DNA of 64,000 nt from assembly GCA_022825885.1 (NCBI GenBank), contig JAJDVY010000017.1:107459-171458 (forward strand), given 5' to 3'. Position 1 is the stretch's first letter, and each line of letters opens with the position of its first letter. Below the pieces are notes generated by a model, which ran no database searches, was not told the origin of the DNA, and saw nothing but the letters and a program-made list of their open reading frames with translations. A program made the translations under genes and the position numbers. The stretch is from Nitrospirales bacterium (lineage in GTDB: Bacteria > Nitrospirota > Nitrospiria > Nitrospirales > UBA8639). Below, piece by piece: positions 45,306 through 54,213 of this stretch.

Positions 45306-46478
45306 ATGACCATGAAGCTCAAAACCCTCAGCGCCCTCGCCGTCATCGCCGCCGTCCTGATCATTGTGGCGGTGTTCACGGCCGAACAACAAGAACCCGG
45401 TGCCCCGCCGACGGGCCAACCCGTCTTTCCTGAACTGAAGACCGTCATCAACGACGTTACGGAACTCAGCGTGGCCACGCAAAGCGGCACCATCACGCTG
45501 CACCGGCAGGAAGGCGCATGGCGGGTCAAGGAGAAACACGACTACCCGGCCGACCTTGGAGCTGTGCGGGAAACCCTCATCGGCCTCGCGGAACTCAAAA
45601 CCCTGGAACCCAAAACCCGGAAAACGGAACTCTACGAGAAACTGGGATTGCAGGACGTGGATGCGAAGGGTTCCTTATCCACGGGCGTGACACTCAAAGA
45701 TGCAAAGGGCAAGACCCTGGCTGCGGCCATATTTGGTCGTGATCGACCGGCCCAAAGGAAGAGCGGGTATAAGGAAATCTTCATCCGCAAAACAGGAGAA
45801 CCGCAGACCTGGCTGGCCGAAGGGCGACTCATGGTCGAGAAGGACCCGGGTCGATGGTTGGACAAAGAACTCGTGCAGATCGAAACAAAACGAGTGAGAC
45901 GCCTGACTGTGACCCACCCGGACAAGACGCGGCTGGTCGTGGAGAAAGCCAAACCCGCGGACCTCGACTATCAGGTGGCCAACCTACCGGAAGGCCTGGA
46001 AATTGAGTCGCAGTTTAGCGTGAACAATGTCGTGTCCACAGTCACCTCCCTCTCGTTGGATGACGTCAAACCGCGGAGCGACGTCCCGTTCGACGGGCAA
46101 CCGGTCGTGACGGCCGTGTTCGAAACCTTCGACGGCCTTCAGGGAACGGTGCAACTGCTCCCGAAGGACGAAAAGAACTACGTCAAGATCTCCGCGGTCT
46201 TCAACCCCGACCTGATCTGGGAACCGGAGCCCGAAAAAGAACCCGAACCGGGAAAAGAATCAGAATCAATACCCGACGAGCAACCTGAAACCAAAGCCCA
46301 GGACAACGAAGCAACCACCGAACCGAAGCAACCCGAGATGAGACCCGAAGCAGAGGTCAAAGCCGAAATCGAAGCCCTGAATCAGCGCGTCGCGGATTGG
46401 GTGTATGTGATCCCCAAATTCCGCGCCGACACCCTCCTCAAAAAACCCCAAGATCTCCTCAAAACATCCGGCGGCTAA
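45306..46478 (+). CDS. DUF4340 protein of the ABC/GldG operon
   Basis: 390 residues. The N-terminal signal-anchor is TLSALAVIAAVLIIVAVFTAEQ, followed by the DUF4340 beta-rich repeats (for example VTELSVATQSGTITLHRQEGAWRVKE). Residues about 300-350 are a low-complexity Glu/Pro/Lys tract (EPEPEKEPEPGKE and similar), a likely flexible linker. It is the last gene of the operon, 15 bp after the GldG-like gene. The family's biochemical role is unknown; it is thought to act with GldG-type auxiliaries. Confidence 0.88.
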   Translation: MTMKLKTLSALAVIAAVLIIVAVFTAEQQEPGAPPTGQPVFPELKTVINDVTELSVATQSGTITLHRQEGAWRVKEKHDYPADLGAVRETLIGLAELKTLEPKTRKTELYEKLGLQDVDAKGSLSTGVTLKDAKGKTLAAAIFGRDRPAQRKSGYKEIFIRKTGEPQTWLAEGRLMVEKDPGRWLDKELVQIETKRVRRLTVTHPDKTRLVVEKAKPADLDYQVANLPEGLEIESQFSVNNVVSTVTSLSLDDVKPRSDVPFDGQPVVTAVFETFDGLQGTVQLLPKDEKNYVKISAVFNPDLIWEPEPEKEPEPGKESESIPDEQPETKAQDNEATTEPKQPEMRPEAEVKAEIEALNQRVADWVYVIPKFRADTLLKKPQDLLKTSGG

Positions 46479-46582
46479 GGCCCGCCCCTTCCTTACAAGC
46501 CACCGTCTTGCGTCACGCGGCGTTGGCTGTTTAGACTCCCCAAGCCGATCCATCTTCGCATGGAAACGCCGAGGTACAGACC

Positions 46583-48748
46583 GTGCTCCGAAATCTTGTC
46601 TCCGATCTGCGTGCCGATCTTCTGTCCGCGAAGGCTGTGCCGTCGCTGTCAGCCGGCTTTACATCGGGTCTGGGTCTGCTTGTCGCTCAGGTGGCCTTTG
46701 GGACTTTCATATTTTCCGGACAGTTAGCGCCATATGCCTCCCAGGGCGTCGGCTTGGTGTTGTTTGGGAACTTCGCTGCCTGTCTGGTCATCGCCCTCAC
46801 CAGCGGCTATCGCGGGGCGATTGCGGGGCTGACGCCCGCGCTTGTCATCATCATGGCCGCGGTCGGGTCCACTATAGACGTCGAAGGTGACACACGGTTC
46901 GTCACGATGGTGGGCGCGCTTATGATCAGCGCAATAGCCACGGGCGTCTGCTGTCACATGATCGGCAGATTTCGACTGGTCAACCTGGTGCGTTTCACCC
47001 CCTATCCGGTGGCGGGAGGATTCGTGGCAGGCATCGGTGGCGCCGTTTGCTTGGCGGCCATGTCACTGATGGGGACCGCTCTGGAATGGAAGACGATGCC
47101 GGCGCTACTGGAGCCCCCCGTACTGTGGACGTGGGGACCTGGCGTGGGGTATGGCATCGCTCTGTACCTGTCGATGAAACGCTGGGGGAATCCTCTGATT
47201 CTACCCGTCAGCGTCCTGCTCGCCGTGGTGACCTATCACCTCAGTCTTTCCGCGGTCGGCATATCCGGCGACGAAGCGAGGACGGCAGGACTTCTGTTGA
47301 CGAGTACCGCGGACGGGAGACTCTGGCCGTCGCTGGGGCCGTCCGACCTGGTGCAGGTGGAATGGACCGAGATAGTCAGGCAGATTCCCAACATGGTGAT
47401 GCTGATGCTGGTTGCGATCATCAGCGTCATTATGAATTTCGCCGGTCTCGAGGTTGTTGCGAATCAGGACTTGGACTGGGAGCGGGAGTTCAAGGCGTCG
47501 GGGGTCGCGACCATGCTCGCCGGCCTGGGCGGCGGCACGGTGGCAACCATGATCGTGCCTGCGTCGCTACGCAGCAAGCTGTTCGGGGCGACAACCCGCC
47601 TGACCGGTGTGGTCGCCGCCTTCGTCATCGGGAGCGCGTTGGTGCTGGGCGACGGAATGTTGGAACTCGTCCCGACGGGACTCGTCGGAGGCATACTCGT
47701 CTTCGCCGGCCTCGGGATGTTGGACGAAGGGCTGGTAAAAAGCTCCAAGCGTCTCCCTGGTTTGGAGTACGGCATTATTCTCCTGATCTTCATGACCATC
47801 ATAGCCTTTGGCTTGTTTGAGGGAGTGGCCGTCGGGATGCTCGCCACCCTTGTATTCTTCGCCGTACGCCTCAGTCTCGTCGATCCGATAGAAGCCCGGT
47901 TCACGGCACGCGAGCGCCGGAGCAACAAGGCCCGGCCCGTCACCGAGCGCACCATCCTGCTGGAAAAAGGAGAACGGGTGCGGGCGTACCGGTTGCAAGG
48001 CTATATCTTCTTCGGCAGCATCTGTCCGTTGACCGATCGGCTCAAGCTCTCCCTGAGCGGCCCGTCTCCTCCGGCGTGTCTCATGCTGGATTTCGGCGGT
48101 GTCTCCGGCTTCGACATCTCGGCGGTAAACGTCTTGGGCAGGTTCCTGCAGACCGCGAACGCTATGGGAGTGCAGGTCGTGCTGAGTTCAGTGTCCGAGC
48201 AGTTGAAGACCGGGCTGGAACGCAATCTGCCTCCGGCCGTCTTCGCCGGGTTGTGGGTGGAGCCGAATGCGGATCACGGCATGGAGCGTTGCGAGGACAT
48301 CATCATTACGGCGTGGAAGGCGGAGGCGGCCAAAGTGGACCGGCACCGCGCTACGCTTTTGGAGAACGTCGCCGAAGATCTCGAACGGCACCTGGACCGG
48401 CAAATCCAATTTGAGGATCTGATGGAGGAACTGCGGGACTGGCTAACCCCGCGCGAGTATGCCGCCGGGGAGGCCCTCACGGGACCGAGTACGGCGCGAC
48501 TCGGCCTGCAACTGCTGCTAGGGGGCAGGGCGTCCGCCTACGATGCCGAAGGGATGCGACTCTCTCAGTTCGGCCCTGGCGATGCCATATGGCCGATCGG
48601 CGCGTCGGACCGGAAAGAAACCGCCATCGTGGCGGACGAACCCTGCCATACGATGGAACTCACATCCACTGCCCGGCTCAAGCTTGAAACATACGAAGAA
48701 CGGCTGGCCCTCACGCTGTATCGATACCTCCTTGCCGGGCGTCTCTAG
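46583..48748 (+). CDS. SulP-family anion transporter with STAS and cNMP-binding-like domains
   Basis: 721 residues. The N-terminal 430 residues have 10-12 membrane segments of SulP type (LTSGYRGAIAGLTPAL). A STAS domain follows at about 470-585 (ACLMLDFGGVSGFDISAVNVLGRFL), and the last 130 residues resemble a cyclic-nucleotide-binding fold (GLQLLLGGRASAYDAEG, then LSQFGPGDAIWPIGA). The start is GTG 46583 with weak ribosome-binding sequence upstream. Its substrate could be sulfate, bicarbonate or another anion. The third domain is assigned on pattern only. Confidence 0.85.
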   Translation: MLRNLVSDLRADLLSAKAVPSLSAGFTSGLGLLVAQVAFGTFIFSGQLAPYASQGVGLVLFGNFAACLVIALTSGYRGAIAGLTPALVIIMAAVGSTIDVEGDTRFVTMVGALMISAIATGVCCHMIGRFRLVNLVRFTPYPVAGGFVAGIGGAVCLAAMSLMGTALEWKTMPALLEPPVLWTWGPGVGYGIALYLSMKRWGNPLILPVSVLLAVVTYHLSLSAVGISGDEARTAGLLLTSTADGRLWPSLGPSDLVQVEWTEIVRQIPNMVMLMLVAIISVIMNFAGLEVVANQDLDWEREFKASGVATMLAGLGGGTVATMIVPASLRSKLFGATTRLTGVVAAFVIGSALVLGDGMLELVPTGLVGGILVFAGLGMLDEGLVKSSKRLPGLEYGIILLIFMTIIAFGLFEGVAVGMLATLVFFAVRLSLVDPIEARFTARERRSNKARPVTERTILLEKGERVRAYRLQGYIFFGSICPLTDRLKLSLSGPSPPACLMLDFGGVSGFDISAVNVLGRFLQTANAMGVQVVLSSVSEQLKTGLERNLPPAVFAGLWVEPNADHGMERCEDIIITAWKAEAAKVDRHRATLLENVAEDLERHLDRQIQFEDLMEELRDWLTPREYAAGEALTGPSTARLGLQLLLGGRASAYDAEGMRLSQFGPGDAIWPIGASDRKETAIVADEPCHTMELTSTARLKLETYEERLALTLYRYLLAGRL

Positions 48749-48916
48749 GCCGGCCTCCTGACCGGGATCGACGACACCGCCTGTCAACGTGTCAGAGCTT
48801 TCGCGCCTCGTCCCATAAACAGATTTTCGGTCTGGTACCATTGCGGCCGACAGCTTCGTCTGTTCGGCGGCGACCGAGTGAAGAGCCGGTACTTGGCGAA
48901 GTGCACGTGCCGCTCC

Positions 48917-50494
48917 CTAAAAATTAATCCAGAGTTGGGTGTAACCCCAGGTTTGGGTCACGGCGTCCCCGTTCACCACGGCGTTTCTATCGATGAACTC
49001 GCCCGGCATGAAGACCCCGGCACCGGTTTGCCATGCCACGTGGTTTCCGGGCGTGAAGAAATGGGTATACACCACGTCGACTTCACTCCCGAGATCGTTG
49101 GTGTCGTTGCCGTGCAAGGTATCCTGAAAGGCCGCGTACCCTTGGTTGGCGAAATACCAGTGGTCGGTGAGTTCGTTGAGATAGAACTTGTGTCCGGTGA
49201 TTTCAAAGTGGCTGTCCTTGGTGGGCCGCAGTTGGAGCCCGAAGGAGATATGCTTCATATTCTTCCAGGACATGAGGTCCATGTACCCGAAGTGGATATG
49301 ATTGGTCGGGTACAATTGATCGAACCCGGACCATGTGTCTCCGCATTGAGCGGCATCCTGAGGATCGTTCAGGTCTTGAAGCGCCCGGCATGTGTTCGAG
49401 TTCTTCTGCCCGGAAGCGGTGTTGAATTCGGCACCCAAACGGGGCTGCATGGCCACCGGAAGGGTCAGGCCCGCGTCGATATGAAAAGCATAGGCCGAGA
49501 TGTCCATGTGCCTGCCCCTGGGGTCATTCCAGCCCCCGATCTCTCCGAATTGGTAGTACCCCTCGATCGTGGCGTCCATGACCCCGCTCCCCACCTTTCC
49601 CTTCTTGAAGGCCCGGCCGCCGACCGTATGCCGGGATTGATTAGCCGGACGCGCATCCTCGATTCGGAATCCCTCGTTTGTCCCACCGTTGTGCCAGATC
49701 CAAGTGGGTTCCAGGACCAGGCCTCCGACGTTCATGGGTGCCCGGAGGTAGACAATGTCGGCATCAGCGGTTGCGTTGACTCCAGGAACCTGCGTGCCGC
49801 CAATACAGTTCCCTGTTGACGGACCCGTACAGTTTCGCTCCTCCGTTCGCAGCCAGCCCACCTCCAGGGTGGCGGTGTTACTCAGTTTGAGTTCCGCGGT
49901 CAGGCCGTCGTGAGACCAGCCCACGTTGTTCCAGTCGAAATGTCCGAACATGCGGTGGTTGCCCCACACGACCAGTTGCCGTCCGGCTTTCACGGTCAGG
50001 TTCGGCACCAGGAAGTTCCGTACCAGCATGAAGGCCTGACGGGCAAAGAGGGTCCCGCCGGTCCCGTTGGCGTCGACCGTATTGTTGACCCCCCAGTTCT
50101 TGGAGTATTGGGGTTGGAAAAAGAAGGTCACGTCCGGTGAGATCGAATAGTTGAAGCCCAGCCGCACCCACTGCTGCACGAAGAACGAATTGCTCTTCTC
50201 ATCGATCACGGCGCCGTCCAGGTAATAAGGCCTCCCGAATTTCCAGTTCGTGCGGAATTCCGGACGGACTCGCAGGTCCCCGGAAATAGTCAACTTGTTG
50301 ATGTCGAACAACGTGCTGGTCGGCGGGTCGAATTTATGATACGGGATCAGGTCTGGGATCGCGCGCGGCACCGCCGGGACGGCCGAGTTCCCATCCGTGG
50401 CCGGGGTGGTTTTCTCGGCTAACGCCGGCACGGTCGTCGCCATCACCAACACCGCAGCCATTATCCATGTGATTGTGCGATTCCATCTTTTCAT
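48917..50494 (-). CDS. Alginate-export-type outer-membrane porin
   Basis: 525 residues with a cleavable signal peptide (ITWIMAAVLVMATTVPALA). The mature part is beta-barrel-like: alternating aromatic/polar strands such as LTISGDLRVRPEFRTNWKFG, KAGRQLVVWGNHRMFGHFDW and LEPTWIWHNGG, ending in an aromatic-rich C-terminus (TQLWINF) as required for outer-membrane insertion. It is similar to the AlgE/alginate_exp family porins that are abundant in Nitrospira. The exported substrate is unknown. Confidence 0.86.
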   Translation of the reverse strand: MKRWNRTITWIMAAVLVMATTVPALAEKTTPATDGNSAVPAVPRAIPDLIPYHKFDPPTSTLFDINKLTISGDLRVRPEFRTNWKFGRPYYLDGAVIDEKSNSFFVQQWVRLGFNYSISPDVTFFFQPQYSKNWGVNNTVDANGTGGTLFARQAFMLVRNFLVPNLTVKAGRQLVVWGNHRMFGHFDWNNVGWSHDGLTAELKLSNTATLEVGWLRTEERNCTGPSTGNCIGGTQVPGVNATADADIVYLRAPMNVGGLVLEPTWIWHNGGTNEGFRIEDARPANQSRHTVGGRAFKKGKVGSGVMDATIEGYYQFGEIGGWNDPRGRHMDISAYAFHIDAGLTLPVAMQPRLGAEFNTASGQKNSNTCRALQDLNDPQDAAQCGDTWSGFDQLYPTNHIHFGYMDLMSWKNMKHISFGLQLRPTKDSHFEITGHKFYLNELTDHWYFANQGYAAFQDTLHGNDTNDLGSEVDVVYTHFFTPGNHVAWQTGAGVFMPGEFIDRNAVVNGDAVTQTWGYTQLWINF

Positions 50495-50525
50495 CGTACG
50501 CCTCCTTATTTTATTTACGGTTTCT

Positions 50526-51158
50526 TCACAATGGGCCCGAGCCTTGTGAGCTTTGATTACGCCACACGTCCTGAAGTTCTTGATAGACTTGCATCAACCG
50601 GGAATCCTCAAGCCGGTAGGCCAGGGAGATCAGGATCAATCCGAAGAGCAGGACCAGGGCTCCGAGTCCCGCGATGCCCAGGGCCAGGGCCCAGCCACTG
50701 GCCGAATTGAATCCGCCGTCCACCCCGAACGTGACCAGAAAGACCAGGGTGCCGATCGCCACGAGTCCTATCCAGATCAGCGTGAGCAGGCCCGACGACC
50801 AGGGCACGCGTTTGGTGAGGTACAGTTCCACGCCGGCGCCGGCGGATTGGACCGTGATGGTGCCTTTCAGAGGCCATGCCGTGCGAAACCGCATGGAGAA
50901 TAATTGGTACGAGGGCCGGAGCGAAATGACTTCTTGTGCGCCGAACCAGCGAGCGATCCCGTGGGGCAGGACAATGGCACCATGTCTACCGAATTGGTTG
51001 AGTAGGGATTGACGGGAGAGGGTGTCGAGGCGGTCACGCCGGCGGGCGATGCCGAACCCGTATTGCGCGGCAAAGGGCCGGAGGCTGGTGAACTGATACC
51101 AGTCCCCGATAATCAGCAGTACAAACAGGATGCCTCCGAAGATTCCAGCCAAGAGCAT
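50526..51158 (-). CDS. Hypothetical membrane protein
   Basis: 210 residues from the methionine at 51158. Membrane segments are at about 1-20 (MLLAGIFGGILFVLLIIGDW), 120-140 and 155-180, with a DUF3592-like or PH-like soluble region between (RRRDRLDTLSRQSLL, WFGAQEVISLRPSY). A longer in-frame start at 51350 would read through the tRNA-fMet 5' exon and intron and is rejected. No family is recognised. Confidence 0.6.
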   Translation of the reverse strand: MLLAGIFGGILFVLLIIGDWYQFTSLRPFAAQYGFGIARRRDRLDTLSRQSLLNQFGRHGAIVLPHGIARWFGAQEVISLRPSYQLFSMRFRTAWPLKGTITVQSAGAGVELYLTKRVPWSSGLLTLIWIGLVAIGTLVFLVTFGVDGGFNSASGWALALGIAGLGALVLLFGLILISLAYRLEDSRLMQVYQELQDVWRNQSSQGSGPL

Positions 51159-51258
51159 GATGCACGCACCATAGCACAACGGACCCCGATCCTGTGAAGC
51201 CATGCGCACGCAGCGACGGTGATTTGACTTTGTTCGCGACGCTTCGCTACGATGCCTC

Positions 51259-51617
51259 TGCGGGGTGGAGCAGTCTGGTAGCTCGTTGGGCTCAATACCG
51301 TGAGGAGTGATCCGCTGGTTGCTTGAAACATGGGCGACCCCTCCCAACAATCAATGGGCTGTGCAGAAGGAAACTTCTGTACGATCACCTGTCAAATTCG
51401 GGGAAGCCGGTAGCGGGGTAACCCCGAGCCAAGCTGGCGGAGCCGTCGCGTTCCGGCAGAAGGTGTAGAGACTTGACGGCAGGCGTCCTAACGGCGGCGT
51501 AGCCGGCCCGAGGATGAAGAGAAAGTCCGGACCACAAACTGGATTGACCAGGCAGCGAAAGCTGTAGTGGCGCGCATAACCCAAAGGTCGAGGGTTCAAA
51601 TCCCTCCCCCGCAACCA
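51259..51617 (+). tRNA. Initiator tRNA-fMet(CAU) interrupted by an intron in the anticodon loop
   Basis: The 5' exon 51259-51292 has acceptor TGCGGGG, D-arm GAGC-AGTCTGGTA-GCTC and stem TTGGG plus loop CT. The 3' exon 51575-51617 has loop CATAA, stem CCCAA, AGGTC, T-arm GAGGG-TTCAAAT-CCCTC, acceptor CCCCGCA, A and encoded CCA. Joined, they give a 77-nt initiator tRNA with three GC pairs next to the anticodon loop side (GGG/CCC) and the AGTCTGGTA D-loop of fMet tRNAs. Position 1 is T, so it can pair with A72, unlike the common C1-A72 mismatch. It is followed by an intrinsic terminator. Confidence 0.93.
51293..51574 (+). ncRNA. Group I intron (probably IC3) in tRNA-fMet
   Basis: 282 nt between T33 and C34. 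The preceding exon base is U and the last intron base is G, as group I splicing requires. Core elements match the cyanobacterial tRNA-Leu intron type: the J3/4-P4-like TCAAATTCGGGGAAGCC at 51392-51408, CCCCGAGCCAAGC at 51422-51434, P7 5' strand in AGAGACTTGACGGCAG (51467-51482), P7 3' strand in GAGAAAGTCC (51519-51528), and GNRA-capped hairpins CAGAAG-GAAA-CTTCTG (51364-51379) and CAGC-GAAA-GCTG (51553-51564). There is no ORF inside, so no homing endonuclease. I could not draw P1 confidently. Confidence 0.9.
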
Positions 51618-51636
51618 ACGCTCTCATTGATCTGAC

Positions 51637-51669
51637 GGGATCGCCCTCTTGGGGCGGTCCCCTTTTTTT
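51637..51669 (+). terminator. Intrinsic terminator of tRNA-fMet
   Basis: GGGATCGCCC-loop-GGGCGGTCCC (one wobble pair) followed by seven T residues, 20 bp after the tRNA 3' end. Confidence 0.9.
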
Positions 51670-51801
51670 GCCGTGAACACATCGGTGACGGTTAGTGGTA
51701 TCGACTGAAGCACCTCTGGCATTCGGCCGTGGTCGCGAAGAATTTTTTTACAGAATACCCCGGTTCGAAGTCCGGAGGCTTTTGGGGCACGGGAGGAGGA
51801 A

Positions 51802-52050
51802 GTGGTCAACGTCCGCTGGTTGTGGATTCCCCTGGTTGGGGCGAGTGTGTTTCTGGCTCTGCCCGGCCACGAGACCATCGGAGGGGTGCTGGGTGACGTG
51901 GTGGGGCATTTTTTCTCTGCGGCGATGGTGGCCGTCGTGCCGGTCGTCGGGTATCGTCTGATGTACAAGGAGATCGGTGAAAAGGAAATGACCTACATCT
52001 TCGCGGCATCCTGGGCCTATCTCGTGATCTCGCAGATTTTCAAGTTGTAG
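51802..52050 (+). CDS. Small hypothetical membrane protein
   Basis: 82 residues with three hydrophobic segments (IPLVGASVFLALPG, MVAVVPVVGYRLMY, YIFAASWAYLVISQIF). The GTG start is preceded by GGGAGGAGGAA. No domain is recognised. It is convergent with the desaturase gene; a palindromic repeat lies between them. Confidence 0.6.
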   Translation: MVNVRWLWIPLVGASVFLALPGHETIGGVLGDVVGHFFSAAMVAVVPVVGYRLMYKEIGEKEMTYIFAASWAYLVISQIFKL

Positions 52051-52054
52051 GAAG

Positions 52055-52072
52055 GATCAACGATCGTTGATC
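52055..52072. repeat. Palindrome, core AACGATCGTT (copy 2)
   Basis: GATCAACGATCGTTGATC is perfect; outside it the 3' flank TCTAC matches the family and the 5' flank GTAG is offset by extra bases. It lies between two convergent genes. Confidence 0.75.
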
Positions 52073-52092
52073 TCTACGGGCAAACGCGATGG

Positions 52093-52977
52093 TCAGGAGA
52101 ATCGTCGCAGAGAACCGGTGAGCCTCACCAGGGAAAGGCCATAGATGAGCCATTTCGAGGGGTCGAAATTGTACCACTTGGGGCCATTCCGGTAATCGCT
52201 TTGATACATGTGGTGATAATTGTGGTATCCCTCTCCAAAGGTGATGAGCGAGACCCACCAACTGTCACGACTGGAGTCGGATGATCCGTGCGGTTGGGCG
52301 CCCCACAAGTGGCAAATAGAATTGATGCAAAACGTGGAATTCAAGACGAAAAACGTTCGTCCGACTCCGGCGAGCAGGAAGCAGCCCAATCCTTCAACCC
52401 AGCCCCCATACACGAATCCCACCACAAAGGGCAGCGCCAGACCGGATAGAACAATCGGGATATAATACCGGTTTTGCCACACCACCACGGGATCCTGTTT
52501 CAGCTTGGTGGCATATTTATCGTCTTTATGGGGATCCTTCCAGAAGAGCCACCCACAATGGCTGTACCAGAAACCCAATTGCGCATTATAGGGGTCCTCT
52601 TCCTGGTCGCACCGCGCGTGATGACGGATGTGATCCGCCGCCCATTTGAGGCCGGAATTTTGGAGCGCCCAGCCGCCTGCGATCAAAAACACGCCCTTCA
52701 CCCAATCGGGACAGGTAAAGCTTCGATGGGCTAATAAGCGATGATAGCCCACGGTGATGCCAAGGCCCGTGACGATATAGAGCGCCACGAACATGGTCCA
52801 CGCCAGCCATGAATAATCATAGAAATAGGCGTAGGTGGGCAACCCGACGATGGCCCCGGCCGTGACGGCGCAAAACATTGACAGGGTCAAGTGATCGGTG
52901 GCACGCGGGAGGGGAACGGCTGATTTTGTATCGGTGAGAGTCGACATGGCGTTAGTATCCATTGGGTGATCGGGCAA
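52093..52977 (-). CDS. Acyl-CoA/acyl-lipid delta-9-type fatty acid desaturase
   Basis: 294 residues, membrane-bound di-iron desaturase. The three histidine boxes are HRLLAH, HIRHHARCD and HNYHH (in GEGYHNYHHMY), with the membrane pairs between them. The start could be at 52977 or at a later methionine (MSTLTDT, 52947). Typical of enzymes that introduce a cis double bond and adjust membrane fluidity. No operon partner is seen. Confidence 0.92.
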   Translation of the reverse strand: MPDHPMDTNAMSTLTDTKSAVPLPRATDHLTLSMFCAVTAGAIVGLPTYAYFYDYSWLAWTMFVALYIVTGLGITVGYHRLLAHRSFTCPDWVKGVFLIAGGWALQNSGLKWAADHIRHHARCDQEEDPYNAQLGFWYSHCGWLFWKDPHKDDKYATKLKQDPVVVWQNRYYIPIVLSGLALPFVVGFVYGGWVEGLGCFLLAGVGRTFFVLNSTFCINSICHLWGAQPHGSSDSSRDSWWVSLITFGEGYHNYHHMYQSDYRNGPKWYNFDPSKWLIYGLSLVRLTGSLRRFS

Positions 52978-53285
52978 AGTCAGGTCTCAAAACAAACCGG
53001 CATTCCAAAATTTGAAGAATGGTCCAAAGGGAGGGTGCTGCCCTTCACTCACTTCCGCCTTCTTCTTAATCGCTGGTCCACTTTCTGATAAAGCAGCACT
53101 CGAAAAGGCAAGTGTTTCAAGGATACCTGCCCAAAGACGGATTGTAAAGGCTTAACCTTGCTTTTCGTGGAAATCGTTTCGCTCGAATACGGTTCGTCGC
53201 AAGCCGGGACGTCTGAGCGTAGAAGAGATCCTGCTATCGGTGAGGGAGTAAAACGTCAAAGGAATCAGGGGATTGTGTCCAGGAG
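52978..53285. other. Intergenic region without a recognised gene
   Basis: 308 bp between the desaturase and RNA-binding protein genes, both on the minus strand. A minus-strand frame of 54 codons ending near 52990 is open but unstarted and of no recognisable family. The promoter of the desaturase is presumably here. Confidence 0.4.
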
Positions 53286-53558
53286 TTACCCTCGCGGGCG
53301 GAAAGAATTTTCTTTGGGTCTTGCCTCATTCACCACGAGATTTCTGCCTTGGAAGTCTGAGCCATTCAGCGCTTCCATGGCTTGTTGGGCTTCCTCTCCG
53401 CTCCCCATTTCCACGAATCCAAACCCTCGGGACCGTTCGGTATAACGGTCCGTAACCACGTTGGCGGATTGGACGGTTCCATGTTGTGCAAACAGATCCT
53501 GTAATTCCTGGTCCGTCGTAGCATAGGACAGGTTCCCAACGTATAACTTTTGGTTCAT
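53286..53558 (-). CDS. RRM-domain RNA-binding protein
   Basis: 90 residues comprising one RNA recognition motif: RNP2 LYVGNL (5-10) and RNP1 RGFGFVEM (44-51), with a short basic tail (RPKENSFRPRG). Such small RRM proteins in cyanobacteria and Nitrospira-type bacteria are often cold-induced RNA chaperones. It lies 110 bp downstream of the hibernation factor gene on the same strand. Confidence 0.95.
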   Translation of the reverse strand: MNQKLYVGNLSYATTDQELQDLFAQHGTVQSANVVTDRYTERSRGFGFVEMGSGEEAQQAMEALNGSDFQGRNLVVNEARPKENSFRPRG

Positions 53559-53668
53559 TCATGCCTCCATTCTGCCAACGTGTCGCGCAGCGAAACGCGC
53601 CGTGGTCCGTCTGCCCCAAGACCCCGTTTGTCGTCCGCGGACCCGGTGACCGTTCAATCCGGGACGGC

Positions 53669-54001
53669 TTACGATACCTCGAGTTTGGCGGGTTTCTGCG
53701 AAACGGGCTTTTCGCGAAATTTTTTGATTTCCGTCGTCGCGGCCTTGAACGCGGAGCGAATCGCTTCCTCGAAACTCTTGGCTTCTTTCCGTGCCGTTAC
53801 GGTATGACGCGGAGGAAGATTCAGCACGATCAGCGCTTCGGCGTTATCGTCTCCCTTTTTGTGATGCGGGTTTTTGGTCAACGTAATCCGGGCATGGGTG
53901 ATGTTGTCGTACTCCGTTTGGAGTGTGGTAATCCGGTCATGGATTTCCTGTTTCCATCTCGGCGTCATGCCGACGTTCCGACTGTCGATTTTCAAATCCA
54001 T
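53669..54001 (-). CDS. Ribosome hibernation promoting factor / RaiA family protein
   Basis: 110 residues of the short HPF/YfiA (S30AE) type: MDLKIDSRNVGMTPRWKQEI at the start and a central segment LNLPPRHTVTARKEAKSFEEAI with the conserved acidic/basic pattern; a basic C-terminal tail follows (TTEIKKFREK). These proteins bind the 30S decoding region and silence or dimerise ribosomes in stress. No long C-terminal dimerisation domain is present. Confidence 0.88.
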   Translation of the reverse strand: MDLKIDSRNVGMTPRWKQEIHDRITTLQTEYDNITHARITLTKNPHHKKGDDNAEALIVLNLPPRHTVTARKEAKSFEEAIRSAFKAATTEIKKFREKPVSQKPAKLEVS

Positions 54002-54213
54002 CGGCCTCCTCCTTGCTCGGGTCCATCACGATCACGAGTTTTTAGAGACACCAACGATAAAATATTATCTCACGAATGCTCTCATTTTGTCATGAAGGAT
54101 TGCGTGCCGGTCGGGCAAAAAACGTCACGTGCGTAAAAAATCACCCCATTTCATTCTTGTGTGACCCGAGCCGTGTGAGGTACCATCGAATCTTATTGCT
54201 TTAAGGAGGCGTC

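Noticed and set aside
51158..51350. 64-residue upstream extension of the hypothetical membrane protein at 50526
   Set aside because: It runs through the tRNA-fMet 5' exon and intron start, and the membrane protein has a good methionine at 51158.
51510..51530. GAGAAAGTCCGG resembling the P4 strand of RNase P RNA
   Set aside because: No other RNase P elements are nearby; the string is the P7 3' region of the group I intron.
51351..51627. Minus-strand frames of 80-87 codons (one beginning MRGRDLNPRPLGYAR, another with AGEGFEPSTFGL)
   Set aside because: They are antisense to the T-arm of tRNA-fMet and to the intron; this kind of false protein is common opposite tRNA genes.
52988..53150. Minus-strand unstarted frame of about 54 codons after the RRM gene
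   Set aside because: No start codon, no recognisable family; probably chance.
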